From Ectothiorhodospira shaposhnikovii (GTDB taxonomy: Bacteria; Pseudomonadota; Gammaproteobacteria; Ectothiorhodospirales; Ectothiorhodospiraceae), in assembly GCF_016584105.1 (NCBI RefSeq), contig NZ_NRSM01000021.1:1-60347 (forward strand): DNA of 60,347 nt, in the 5' to 3' direction. Each line of letters opens with the position of its first letter. The stretch's first letter is position 1. Below, in pieces: positions 16,597 through 24,580 of this stretch. A program made the position numbers and the translations under genes. The notes under the pieces were generated by a model. The model did no database searches. It was given only the letters and a program-made list of their open reading frames with translations, and was not told where the DNA came from.

Positions 16597-19349
16597 TTTA
16601 TATCTTCACGAAATGCACGGACTGCGACATTGCCGATGGTGGCATGCTGTATCAGGGGCAGACCATGGACAATCCAGCGGGCCGGTTCATCGCCCTTGAG
16701 CAGGTGCTCGTGCCACTGGGAGACACGGATGGAATAATCCAGCTGATTTTCCCGGCGCCGCAGATTGTGCCCTTCACCTCCGTAGGCCAGCATGACGATG
16801 GGTTTTCCCATGCGGCGCAGGGTGTTGTAGATCTCTACCCCCTGGTTGAAGGCCACAGAATCGTCTTCGGTACCGAACATCACCAGCAAGGGGGTGTCGA
16901 TGCCCTGGGCATTGAATACCGGGGAGTTGGCCACATAGCTGTTCAGATCTTCCCAGAAGGGTTTTGGTAGCCGGGCCTGGCCGGTCTCGAAGATGAGATG
17001 CTCCGGGATGCCGGTGCGCCAGTAGATGGAGTTGTATTTGCTGATCAGGTTGGTGATGGGAGCGCCGGCAACGGCGGCCGCAAACAGGTCGGTCTGGGTG
17101 ATGATGTAGCTGACCTGATAGCCGCCCCAGGAGTGTCCCACAAGGCCGATGCGTGCCGGATCCACCCGGCCGCTTTCCAGGACTGCCTTGACTGCCGGCA
17201 CCACGCTCTCCAGTGCAGACTCACCGGGTCGGCCCAGTTCGTATTGGATGTCGGGCTCCAGGACGAAATAACCCTCCGATGACAGACGACGGGCATTGAA
17301 GGCGTGATTGTGACGGGGCAGGGTGTATTCATGCAGGGTATCCGAGCGTTGCTCATAGATGTGCACGATCATGGGGTACTGCCGGCCCGGTTCGTAACCC
17401 GCCGGGTAGAGCAGGCGGGCCTCCAGCGGTTCCCCCTTTGCGGTCCTGAAGCGGATCAGTTCATCACCGGCCCAGTGAAACCTCGCCTGCTGAGGATTGG
17501 TATGGGTGAGGCGATGATGCCTGACAAAGTCACTGTCGGTGAGAAAATAATCCGGCGAGTCGATCGCGGTCTGTAACCGGTACACATATTGACCGGTGGC
17601 GGCCGCATACTGAAGCTGATCCACCTGCATGGGGCCATGAATCAGGGTTTCCAGGGTGCCGCGATGCCAGCGTGCATAGCCGGTGTCCTTGGTGCGCAGG
17701 CCGAAGGTTTCCAGGTGGATGGGATCTTCCGGGTCCAGGCTGGGCTTCAGGCGGTCCAGGATGGCCTGGCGGTAGCGGATGCCATGCTCGGTCCCGTGGG
17801 TGAGACGCTGGATGTGTCCGCCATCCGGATGGGCCAGATAGACGTCATGCTGGTCATACAGCAGCACCCAGGCATCCTCGTCGGCCCACTGGCCATGACC
17901 GAAGGGACGGCCGATGGTACGTCCGTTGACCTGGGTGAAGTCATTGAAGCGGCTCGCCACCGTTGCCGTCAGATTGGCGTACCGGCCGGTTTGGATGTCG
18001 TAGGTCCACCAGTCCTCACCGGAGAAATACAGCAGGTAGCGGCCCTGTGGGGAACTGCTCACGGACTCGTAGCGCTCAAGCACCAGGTTCCTTTCACCAC
18101 TGTGAACATCCATCAGATGGATGTCGTTCCACTGATCCCGCAATTGGGGCTGATAGGGCCGGGGATCGTGGAGTACCGCGTGATGTTGTCCCCGCACCAG
18201 CTCCAGGCTCAGGCCCGGTTCATCGGTCAGGGCAAAAAAACGCCCATCCTGAAGATGCCAGACCGCCCAGAGATAGGGGAGGGCACGGTCATCTCCCTTC
18301 TTCTGCCGATAGGGCTGGATGGGGTCATCGCGCCAGTGCCAGATCTGTACGCTGCTGGGAGGAAGGACGGCTTCCTCCTCTGGTTCCGTACCCTCAACGG
18401 CCTGGACCGGTGTCATGGGAAAGAACAGGCGCAGGCCATCATCCGACCATCGTGGCCAGCGTCCCTGGGCAAAGGCCAGCGTGGCGGTATCTTCTTTTTC
18501 GCTCCGGGGTGGTGTCAGGGTGTGGCGTACCGGACGGGCATCCAGCTGTTCAAACACCAGGGCGGTCAGCGGCTCCCGAGGCTTGCCGTCAGCGGCGCGG
18601 AACACGGAAAGACGCTGACCGTCGGGACTCCAGCTCAGATGGAAATGACCTCCGGAATGCTGGTCCAGGGTGCGACGGTTGCCCGTGGCCGGATTCAGGA
18701 CCACCACTTCATGGGAGTCGGGCGCCCTGATCGTCATTGCCAGGTAATCGGACCCGGTACTGAACCGGTGTTCCTGAACCCCTGGTATATGGATCGACTG
18801 TGATCTTGACAGGTCGTGGAGCAGTAATTCGCCGTCGTGGGCTGTTTCATTCTCCGGCATGGTCCGTCGGACAGCCAGGAATCGCCCATCGGGCGAGACT
18901 TCATGGCTGATCACGCCGGAAAAGAAGGTGACGGCTCCCGTATCCAGCCGCAGCGCGCCCAGACGGGTTTCATGGGGCGGCGTGTCCTGAATACCCTTGC
19001 CGGCCACGGTCTGGGTGCGGAAGAAAAACCATCGTCCATCCGGCGAAAACCCATGACCAAAGGCGTTTTCGAACTGGAACTGTCGATCCGGCTCGACCGT
19101 GCTCCTGACCTGGGTTTGGGATTCGCCTCGAACCGTGCCCACCTGGTTATGGAAGAACCACAGGCCGTCGGCCGACAGGCCGGCGTTGGCGATGGTATGC
19201 CAAAGATGGTAGTCATCGGGTGTCAGGGTCTGCCGGGCCTCCGTGCCTGCAAGAAGCGGGGGCGGCATCAGGCAGAGCAGGACAAGCATGGCGGTCCGGG
19301 CAGCGGACACGATCTTTGCGGCAGCAGGCGAGGGTGTCTGTCTGTCCAT
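16587..19349 (-). CDS. Secreted S9-family peptidase (prolyl oligopeptidase type)
   Basis: A large exported serine peptidase of 920 residues. A signal-like segment (about 15-35) is followed by a long beta-propeller-like region with many DG/WSPDG repeats, then an alpha/beta-hydrolase domain. The catalytic triad is visible as Ser in GHSWGGYQ, Asp in FGTEDDSV and His in GGEGHNL. S9 enzymes of this type cut peptides, often after proline. The gene starts the strand-wise block leading into cytochrome c, HutX and heme uptake, and has a Fur-like site 45 bases upstream. A role in breaking down heme proteins or peptides is a hypothesis from context only. Confidence 0.88.
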   Translation of the reverse strand: MDRQTPSPAAAKIVSAARTAMLVLLCLMPPPLLAGTEARQTLTPDDYHLWHTIANAGLSADGLWFFHNQVGTVRGESQTQVRSTVEPDRQFQFENAFGHGFSPDGRWFFFRTQTVAGKGIQDTPPHETRLGALRLDTGAVTFFSGVISHEVSPDGRFLAVRRTMPENETAHDGELLLHDLSRSQSIHIPGVQEHRFSTGSDYLAMTIRAPDSHEVVVLNPATGNRRTLDQHSGGHFHLSWSPDGQRLSVFRAADGKPREPLTALVFEQLDARPVRHTLTPPRSEKEDTATLAFAQGRWPRWSDDGLRLFFPMTPVQAVEGTEPEEEAVLPPSSVQIWHWRDDPIQPYRQKKGDDRALPYLWAVWHLQDGRFFALTDEPGLSLELVRGQHHAVLHDPRPYQPQLRDQWNDIHLMDVHSGERNLVLERYESVSSSPQGRYLLYFSGEDWWTYDIQTGRYANLTATVASRFNDFTQVNGRTIGRPFGHGQWADEDAWVLLYDQHDVYLAHPDGGHIQRLTHGTEHGIRYRQAILDRLKPSLDPEDPIHLETFGLRTKDTGYARWHRGTLETLIHGPMQVDQLQYAAATGQYVYRLQTAIDSPDYFLTDSDFVRHHRLTHTNPQQARFHWAGDELIRFRTAKGEPLEARLLYPAGYEPGRQYPMIVHIYEQRSDTLHEYTLPRHNHAFNARRLSSEGYFVLEPDIQYELGRPGESALESVVPAVKAVLESGRVDPARIGLVGHSWGGYQVSYIITQTDLFAAAVAGAPITNLISKYNSIYWRTGIPEHLIFETGQARLPKPFWEDLNSYVANSPVFNAQGIDTPLLVMFGTEDDSVAFNQGVEIYNTLRRMGKPIVMLAYGGEGHNLRRRENQLDYSIRVSQWHEHLLKGDEPARWIVHGLPLIQHATIGNVAVRAFREDINDN

Positions 19350-19393
19350 GGTTTGTGAATCCTGTCAGCGTGTTGAAGACATGAAAACACAAA

Positions 19394-19408
19394 CGATAAT
19401 TATTCGCA
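19394..19408 (-). promoter_or_regulatory. Candidate Fur box upstream of S9 peptidase
   Basis: CGATAATTATTCGCA matches 11 of 14 defined positions of the 7-1-7 Fur motif and lies 45 bases before the peptidase start. The surrounding 30 bases are AT-rich compared with the neighbourhood. It would place the peptidase under iron control together with the heme genes. Confidence 0.6.
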
Positions 19409-19457
19409 ATAATGGCTCTAGTCCGGTTTCCTTATGGACTGACTGTGTATTGATCGG

Positions 19458-19487
19458 TAAAAGCCCCGGACGAGGCCGGGGCTTTTA
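19458..19487 (-). terminator. Intrinsic terminator after prpF
   Basis: A near-perfect hairpin with an 11-bp stem (AAAAGCCCCGG / CCGGGGCTTTT) and 6-base loop stands 33 bases after the prpF stop, with T-rich tails in both directions. It ends the acnD-prpF transcript and separates it from the Fur-type promoter of the peptidase gene. Confidence 0.9.
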
Positions 19488-19520
19488 CATCATCGGGAGG
19501 CCGGTCCGGCCGCCGGGAGA

Positions 19521-20702
19521 TCAGACACTGTCCGCGGGAATCCTGACCCAGCCTTCCATCAGTACCCGGGCGCTACGGCTCATGATGGCCTTGGTCACCG
19601 TCCATTCGCCGTTCTCGCAACGGGCTTGCGCACCCACCCGCAGGGTGCCGGAGGGATGGCCGAAACGCACCGCGGTACGCTCACCGCCGCCGGCCGCCAG
19701 GTTCACCAGGGTACCGGGGATGGCCGCCGCGGTACCGATGGCCACGGCGGCCGTACCCATCATGGCATGGTGCAGCTTGCCCATGGAAAGGGCGCGCACC
19801 AGCAGGTCCACATCCTCCGCCCGGACGGGCTTGCCGCTGGAAGACACATAATCCTTCGGCCCGGCGACGAAGGCCACCTTCGGGGTGTGCTGGCGCTGGG
19901 CGGCCTCTTTCAGGTCACTGATCAGGCCCATGCGCAGGGCGCCGTGGGCGCGCAGGGTCTCGAATCGCTCCAGCGCCTCGGTGTCCCCGTTGATGGCCTC
20001 CTGCAGTTCGGTGCCGGTATAGCCCATATCCTCGGCGTTGACGAAGATGGTGGGGATGCCGGCATTGATCATGGTGGCCTTCAGGGTGCCAAGGCCAGGG
20101 ACGTCCAGATCATCCACCAGATTGCCGGTGGGGAACATGGAGCCGCCGGTGTCATCCGCCGGTTCCATGAACTCGATCTGCACCTCGGCGGCGGGGAAGG
20201 TGACCCCATCCAGTTCGAAGTCGCCGGTTTCCTGTACCGCGCCGTCGGTGATGGGTACGTGGGCGATGATGGTCTTGCCGATGTTGGCCTGCCAGATGCG
20301 CACCGTGGCGATGCCGTTGTCGGGGATGCGGTCGGGGTCCACCAGACCGGTGCTGATGCCGAAGGCCCCCACGGCGGCGGTGAGGTTGCCGCAGTTGCCG
20401 CTCCAGTCCACGAAGGCCTTGTCGATGGAGACCTGGCCGAACAGGTAGTCCACGTCGTGATCCGGGCGGGTGCTTTTAGACAGGATCACGGTCTTGCTGG
20501 TGCTGGAGGTGGCGCCGCCCATGCCGTCGATCTGTTTGCCGTAGGGGTCGGGGCTGCCGATCACCCGCAGCAGCAGGGCGTCCCGTGCCGGCCCGGGGAC
20601 CTGGGCGGCCTCGGGCAGGTCGGTCAGGTTGAAGAACACGCCCTTGCTGGTGCCGCCGCGCATGTAGGTGGCGGGGATCCTGATCTGGGGTTTGTGGCTC
20701 AC
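19521..20702 (-). CDS. prpF: 2-methylaconitate cis-trans isomerase
   Basis: PrpF isomerises the 2-methylaconitate made by AcnD in the methylcitrate pathway of propionate breakdown. The start is taken as GTG at 20702 because AGGAGA stands seven bases upstream and the product has 393 residues, the usual length. The opening PATYMRGGTSKGVFF is typical. Lys70 (TSSTSK) and Cys104 (SGNCGN) have the same spacing as the Lys73/Cys107 active-site pair known from Shewanella PrpF. It follows acnD, but prpB and prpC are not in the window. Confidence 0.92.
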   Translation of the reverse strand: MSHKPQIRIPATYMRGGTSKGVFFNLTDLPEAAQVPGPARDALLLRVIGSPDPYGKQIDGMGGATSSTSKTVILSKSTRPDHDVDYLFGQVSIDKAFVDWSGNCGNLTAAVGAFGISTGLVDPDRIPDNGIATVRIWQANIGKTIIAHVPITDGAVQETGDFELDGVTFPAAEVQIEFMEPADDTGGSMFPTGNLVDDLDVPGLGTLKATMINAGIPTIFVNAEDMGYTGTELQEAINGDTEALERFETLRAHGALRMGLISDLKEAAQRQHTPKVAFVAGPKDYVSSSGKPVRAEDVDLLVRALSMGKLHHAMMGTAAVAIGTAAAIPGTLVNLAAGGGERTAVRFGHPSGTLRVGAQARCENGEWTVTKAIMSRSARVLMEGWVRIPADSV

Positions 20703-20792
20703 GAAGATGTCTCCTGGAAATCCTGGCAACAACTCAGGGCTTTGGATGGGTGAACACCCCTCTCCCGCAAGGGGAGAGGGGTCTGCAGTGGC

Positions 20793-23390
20793 TCAGGCGG
20801 CGTTTTCCGCCTCCAGGAAGTCCTGGGCAAAACGCTGCAGGACACCACCGGCATCGTAGATGGAGACCTCTTCCGCCGTATCCAGCCGGCAGGTCACCGG
20901 CACGTCCACCCGCTCACCGTTGCGGCGATGGATCACCAGGGTGAGGGTGGTGCGCGGCTTGCGCTCACCGATCACATCATAGGTTTCGGTGCCGTCGAGG
21001 GCCAGGGTGTTGCGGTTGGTGCCCGGCTGGAATTCCAGCGGCAGCACGCCCATGCCGATCAGGTTGGTGCGATGGATGCGCTCAAAGCCCTCGGCAACGA
21101 TGGCCTCCACCCCCGCCAGACGCACGCCCTTGGCCGCCCAGTCGCGGGAGGAACCCTGACCGTAGTCGGCACCGGCGATGATGATCAGGGGCTGCCGGCG
21201 GGCCATGTAGGTCTCGATGGCCTCCCACATGCGTGTCACCTGGCCTTCCGGCTCGATCCGGGCCAGGGAGCCCTGCTTCACCTGGCCGTTTTCATCCCGC
21301 ACCATCTCGTTGAGCAGCTTGGGGTTGGCAAAGGTGGCCCGCTGGGCGGTCAGGTGGTCGCCGCGATGGGTGGCGTAGGAATTGAAGTCTTCCTCCGGCA
21401 GGCCCATTTTCGCCAGGTATTCCCCGGCGGCACTGCTGGCCAGAATGGCGTTGGATGGCGACAGGTGGTCAGTGGTGATGTTGTCACCCAGCACCGCCAG
21501 CGGGCGCATGCCCTTGAGGGCGCGCTCACCGGCCAGGGCGCCTTCCCAGTAGGGGGGGCGGCGGATGTAGGTGCTCATGGGGCGCCAGTCGTAGAGGGGG
21601 GGGACGGTTTCGGTAGACTGGTCCCGGGCCTCGAACATGGGGATGTAGACCTCCCGGAACTGTTCGGGATTGACGCTGGCACGCACGATGGCGTCGATTT
21701 CCTCGTCGCTGGGCCAGATGTCCTTGAGGGTGACGGGATTGCCGTCGGCATCGTGTCCCAGCACATCCTTCTCGATGTCGAAGCGGATGGTCCCGGCAAT
21801 GGCATAGGCCACCACCAGGGGCGGGGAGGCCAGGAAGGCCTGCTTGGCATAGGGGTGAATGCGGCCGTCGAAATTGCGGTTGCCGGAGAGCACGGCGGTG
21901 GCGTAGAGGTCGCGGTCGATGATCTCCTGCTGGATCTTCGGGTCCAGTGCGCCGGACATGCCGTTGCAGGTGGTGCAGGCGAACGCCACCACGCCAAAGC
22001 CCAGTTGCTCCAGTTCCGGCAGCAGGCCGGCTGCTTCCAAGTACATCTTCACCGTCTTGGAGCCGGGGGCCAGGGAGGACTTGACCCAGGGCTTGCGGGT
22101 CAGGCCCAGCCGGTTGGCATTGCGGGCGATCAGGCCCGCCGCCACCATGTTGCGCGGGTTGGAGGTGTTGGTGCAGCTGGTGATGGCGGCGATGATCACG
22201 GCCCCGTCGGGCATCTTGCCCGGCTCCTCGGTCCAGGCCCCGGCAATGCCGCGGCTGGCCAGTTCCCGGGTGGGCAGCTGGGCATGGGGGTTGGAGGGGC
22301 CGGCCAGGGTACGTTCCACGGCGGACAGGTCAAAACGCAGCACCCGCTCGTATTCGGCGCCCTTGAGGCTGTCGGCCCACAGGCCAGCCGTCCTGGCGTA
22401 GGTCTCCACCAGGGCCACCTGGGCGTCGTCGCGGCCGGTGAGCTTGAGGTAATCAATGGTCTGGCCGTCGATGTAGAACATGGCGGCGGTGGCGCCGTAT
22501 TCCGGCGTCATGTTGGCGATGGTGGCCCGATCGCCCACGGTGAGGGCATCGGCACCCTCGCCGAAGAATTCCAGATAGGCGCCCACCACCCGCTCCCGAC
22601 GCAGGAAGGCGGTCAGGGCCAGCACCATGTCGGTGCCGGTGATGCCCGGCTTGAGTTTGCCGGTGAGTTCCACGCCGACGATGTCGGGCAGGCGCATCAT
22701 GGAAGCCCGGCCCAGCATCACGCTTTCGGCCTCCAGGCCGCCCACGCCCACGGAGATCACGCCCAGGGCATCCACCATGGGGGTGTGGCTGTCGGTACCC
22801 ACGCAGGTGTCCGGGAAGGCCACGCCGTCGCGGACCTGGATCACCGGCGACATCTTTTCCAGATTGATCTGGTGCATGATGCCGTTGCCGGGGGGGATCA
22901 CGTCCACATTGCGGAAGGCCTGCTTGGTCCAGTTGATGAAGTGGAAGCGGTCTTCGTTGCGGCGGTCCTCAATGGCCCGGTTCTTCTCGAAGGCGTCGGC
23001 TTCAAAGCCGCCGTGTTCCACCGCCAGGGAGTGATCCACGATCAGCTGGGTGGGCACCACCGGGTTGATCTTGGCCGGGTCGCCGCCTTTTTCGGCGATG
23101 GCGTCCCGCAGACCGGCCAGGTCCACCAGGGCGGTCTGGCCCAGGATGTCGTGGCAGACCACGCGGGCGGGGAACCAGGGGAAGTCCAGTTCACGCTTGC
23201 GCTCGATGATCTGCCTGAGTGCGTCTGTGAGTCCTTCGGGCTCGCAGCGGCGCACCAGGTTTTCCGCCAGGACGCGGGCGGTATAGGGGAGCGTGTCGTA
23301 GGCGCCGGGTTGGATGGCCTCGACGGCGGCGCGGGTGTCGAAATAATCCAGCGCTGTTCCTGGCAGGTTTTTGCGGTATTCAGTGTTCAT
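20793..23390 (-). CDS. acnD: Fe/S-dependent 2-methylisocitrate dehydratase AcnD
   Basis: An aconitase-family protein of 865 residues starting MNTEYRKNLPG at 23390. Cluster cysteines occur in SCTNTSNP and in the CTTC of FACTTCNGMSG, and the C-terminal swivel domain holds GADYGQGSSRDWAAKG. The length, the start and the prpF gene directly after it identify AcnD, which dehydrates 2-methylcitrate to the trans isomer of 2-methylaconitate, needing PrpF. A promoter-like TATAAT on the minus strand at 23467-23472 lies about 77 bases before the start. Confidence 0.93.
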   Translation of the reverse strand: MNTEYRKNLPGTALDYFDTRAAVEAIQPGAYDTLPYTARVLAENLVRRCEPEGLTDALRQIIERKRELDFPWFPARVVCHDILGQTALVDLAGLRDAIAEKGGDPAKINPVVPTQLIVDHSLAVEHGGFEADAFEKNRAIEDRRNEDRFHFINWTKQAFRNVDVIPPGNGIMHQINLEKMSPVIQVRDGVAFPDTCVGTDSHTPMVDALGVISVGVGGLEAESVMLGRASMMRLPDIVGVELTGKLKPGITGTDMVLALTAFLRRERVVGAYLEFFGEGADALTVGDRATIANMTPEYGATAAMFYIDGQTIDYLKLTGRDDAQVALVETYARTAGLWADSLKGAEYERVLRFDLSAVERTLAGPSNPHAQLPTRELASRGIAGAWTEEPGKMPDGAVIIAAITSCTNTSNPRNMVAAGLIARNANRLGLTRKPWVKSSLAPGSKTVKMYLEAAGLLPELEQLGFGVVAFACTTCNGMSGALDPKIQQEIIDRDLYATAVLSGNRNFDGRIHPYAKQAFLASPPLVVAYAIAGTIRFDIEKDVLGHDADGNPVTLKDIWPSDEEIDAIVRASVNPEQFREVYIPMFEARDQSTETVPPLYDWRPMSTYIRRPPYWEGALAGERALKGMRPLAVLGDNITTDHLSPSNAILASSAAGEYLAKMGLPEEDFNSYATHRGDHLTAQRATFANPKLLNEMVRDENGQVKQGSLARIEPEGQVTRMWEAIETYMARRQPLIIIAGADYGQGSSRDWAAKGVRLAGVEAIVAEGFERIHRTNLIGMGVLPLEFQPGTNRNTLALDGTETYDVIGERKPRTTLTLVIHRRNGERVDVPVTCRLDTAEEVSIYDAGGVLQRFAQDFLEAENAA

Positions 23391-23696
23391 CTTTTGGAAA
23401 CTCGCTTGAAAATCCTTGAAGCCGAACCTGAGTAGGGGATCAGACACCCCACCATTAAGTGGTGCGATTATACAGATATAAGAAGAAGTCTGGAGCCGGT
23501 GTTCCAGTGTTCTGAGCAGGCCAGTCATGCCCGCGCAAGCGCTGAACAGGCCAGTCATTACTGCGCAAGCGGGAATCCGGAAAAGAGAGGGGGGACGGCA
23601 AAAGATGCGCAGTGAGAGGTGACGGCAAAAGAGGGGAGAGGCGGCAGTGGCGTTGTCCAGTGTGTTAGTGGACTGTCCACTGCCGCCCCAAGGGCA
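23391..23696. promoter_or_regulatory. acnD upstream region: promoter, inverted repeat, degenerate REPs
   Basis: No gene. On the minus strand TATAAT (23467-23472, preceded by TG) is a good extended -10 without a clear -35. Just downstream, over the expected start of transcription, lies the inverted repeat ACCA-N5-TGGT (23451-23463), a possible operator for a propionate regulator. Further up, 23521-23580 holds two degenerate copies of the dispersed CCCGCGCAAGCGGGAAT repeat, and GACGGCAAAAGA occurs twice (23594 and 23621). Confidence 0.5.
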
Positions 23697-24131
23697 TCAG
23701 AAGTTCAGGAAACGGGTGCCCTTGATCATGAACTCACCCATCTGCGGGGGGGTGGCCACATCCACGCCCTCAATGAGATCATCCCGGGTGAAGTCGCTGT
23801 TGGGCAGGAACAGGGCGCAGACACTGACCTTGGCGCCGGCCTGCATCACGCCGCGCATGATCTGCTGCGCGGTGGCATCGGGGCCTTTCATCACCGGGCC
23901 GTCATAGGCCTTGGTCCCCATCACGCCACCCTGGTCGCACAGCAGAACCTGTACCGTGGCGCCCCGTTCCACCAGCTGGCGGGTCAGGATCATGGCCATG
24001 GCCTGGGTCTGGGGCTCGCCGCTGTTGACGGTCACCAGGACGCGGTTGTCTTCGGCGGCGGCCAGTTGGGCCAGGGGCGCCAGGGCCAGCAGCATCACCA
24101 GGGCGATCAATCCAGTCTTCAGGTGCTTCAT
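23697..24131 (-). CDS. Periplasmic DsrE-family protein
   Basis: A 144-residue protein from ATG 24131 with a clear signal peptide (MKHLKTGLIALVMLLALAPL, cleavage near AAA at about 27). The rest follows the DsrE/DsrF-like fold: VLVTVNSGEPQTQAMAMILTRQLVERGATVQVLLCDQGG, and a later Cys in VSVCALFL. DsrE-type proteins in the cytoplasm transfer sulfur; exported versions are common but uncharacterised. The cysteines in LLCDQGG and VSVCA are the candidates for such chemistry. The gene stands alone, divergent from the next small membrane gene. Confidence 0.75.
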   Translation of the reverse strand: MKHLKTGLIALVMLLALAPLAQLAAAEDNRVLVTVNSGEPQTQAMAMILTRQLVERGATVQVLLCDQGGVMGTKAYDGPVMKGPDATAQQIMRGVMQAGAKVSVCALFLPNSDFTRDDLIEGVDVATPPQMGEFMIKGTRFLNF

Positions 24132-24208
24132 GGTAAGCGGTACTCCTTGTTGGAAATGGCCCCTGAAGTATATCACTCACTACTAATATTGCGAGGGCCA
24201 CGCGTCGC

Positions 24209-24409
24209 ATGCTCAAGTTTCTGACCCTGCTGATCCTGATTCTGTTTGCCTGGTGGCGCCTGAAACGCTGGCTTCAGCACCGGCGCCTGCAGGCCCAGGG
24301 ACTACCGGTGCCGGAGCAGAAGGGGATGCGTCCCATCACCATCCTGAGCCTGGTGCTCCTGGGGGTGTATGGCGGGTTCCTGTTGTGGCATCTCTTTGGA
24401 CAGGTTTGA
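24209..24409 (+). CDS. Small membrane protein, unknown
   Basis: Sixty-six residues with a hydrophobic start (MLKFLTLLILILFAWW), a basic middle (RLKRWLQHRRLQ) and a second TM (ITILSLVLLGVYGGFLLWHLF), so probably two helices with a cytoplasmic positive loop. The ribosome site is weak (GAGGG too far from the ATG). The coding pattern and sharp hydrophobicity argue for a real gene, but no family is recognised. It precedes the Mrp operon by about 170 bases; a weak CCCGA/TCGGG hairpin follows its stop. Confidence 0.55.
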   Translation: MLKFLTLLILILFAWWRLKRWLQHRRLQAQGLPVPEQKGMRPITILSLVLLGVYGGFLLWHLFGQV

Positions 24410-24580
24410 AAAACCCGAGTTTTCGGGCTGGTTTCCCCGGGCCTGATTGGGTAAAGTTACCGGCCGGGCCGGGGCCGCTGCCCCTTCCAACCTAATTATG
24501 ATTGCGGACATTTCCGTGCCGGACACCCAGGTGTTCACGGTGACGGTTTGTCGTGCATGTCCCTCAATTCGGGTGACCCA

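Noticed and set aside
20928-23435. 835-residue plus-strand open frame opposite acnD
   Set aside because: Low-complexity Gly/Val/His composition; mirror frame of acnD.
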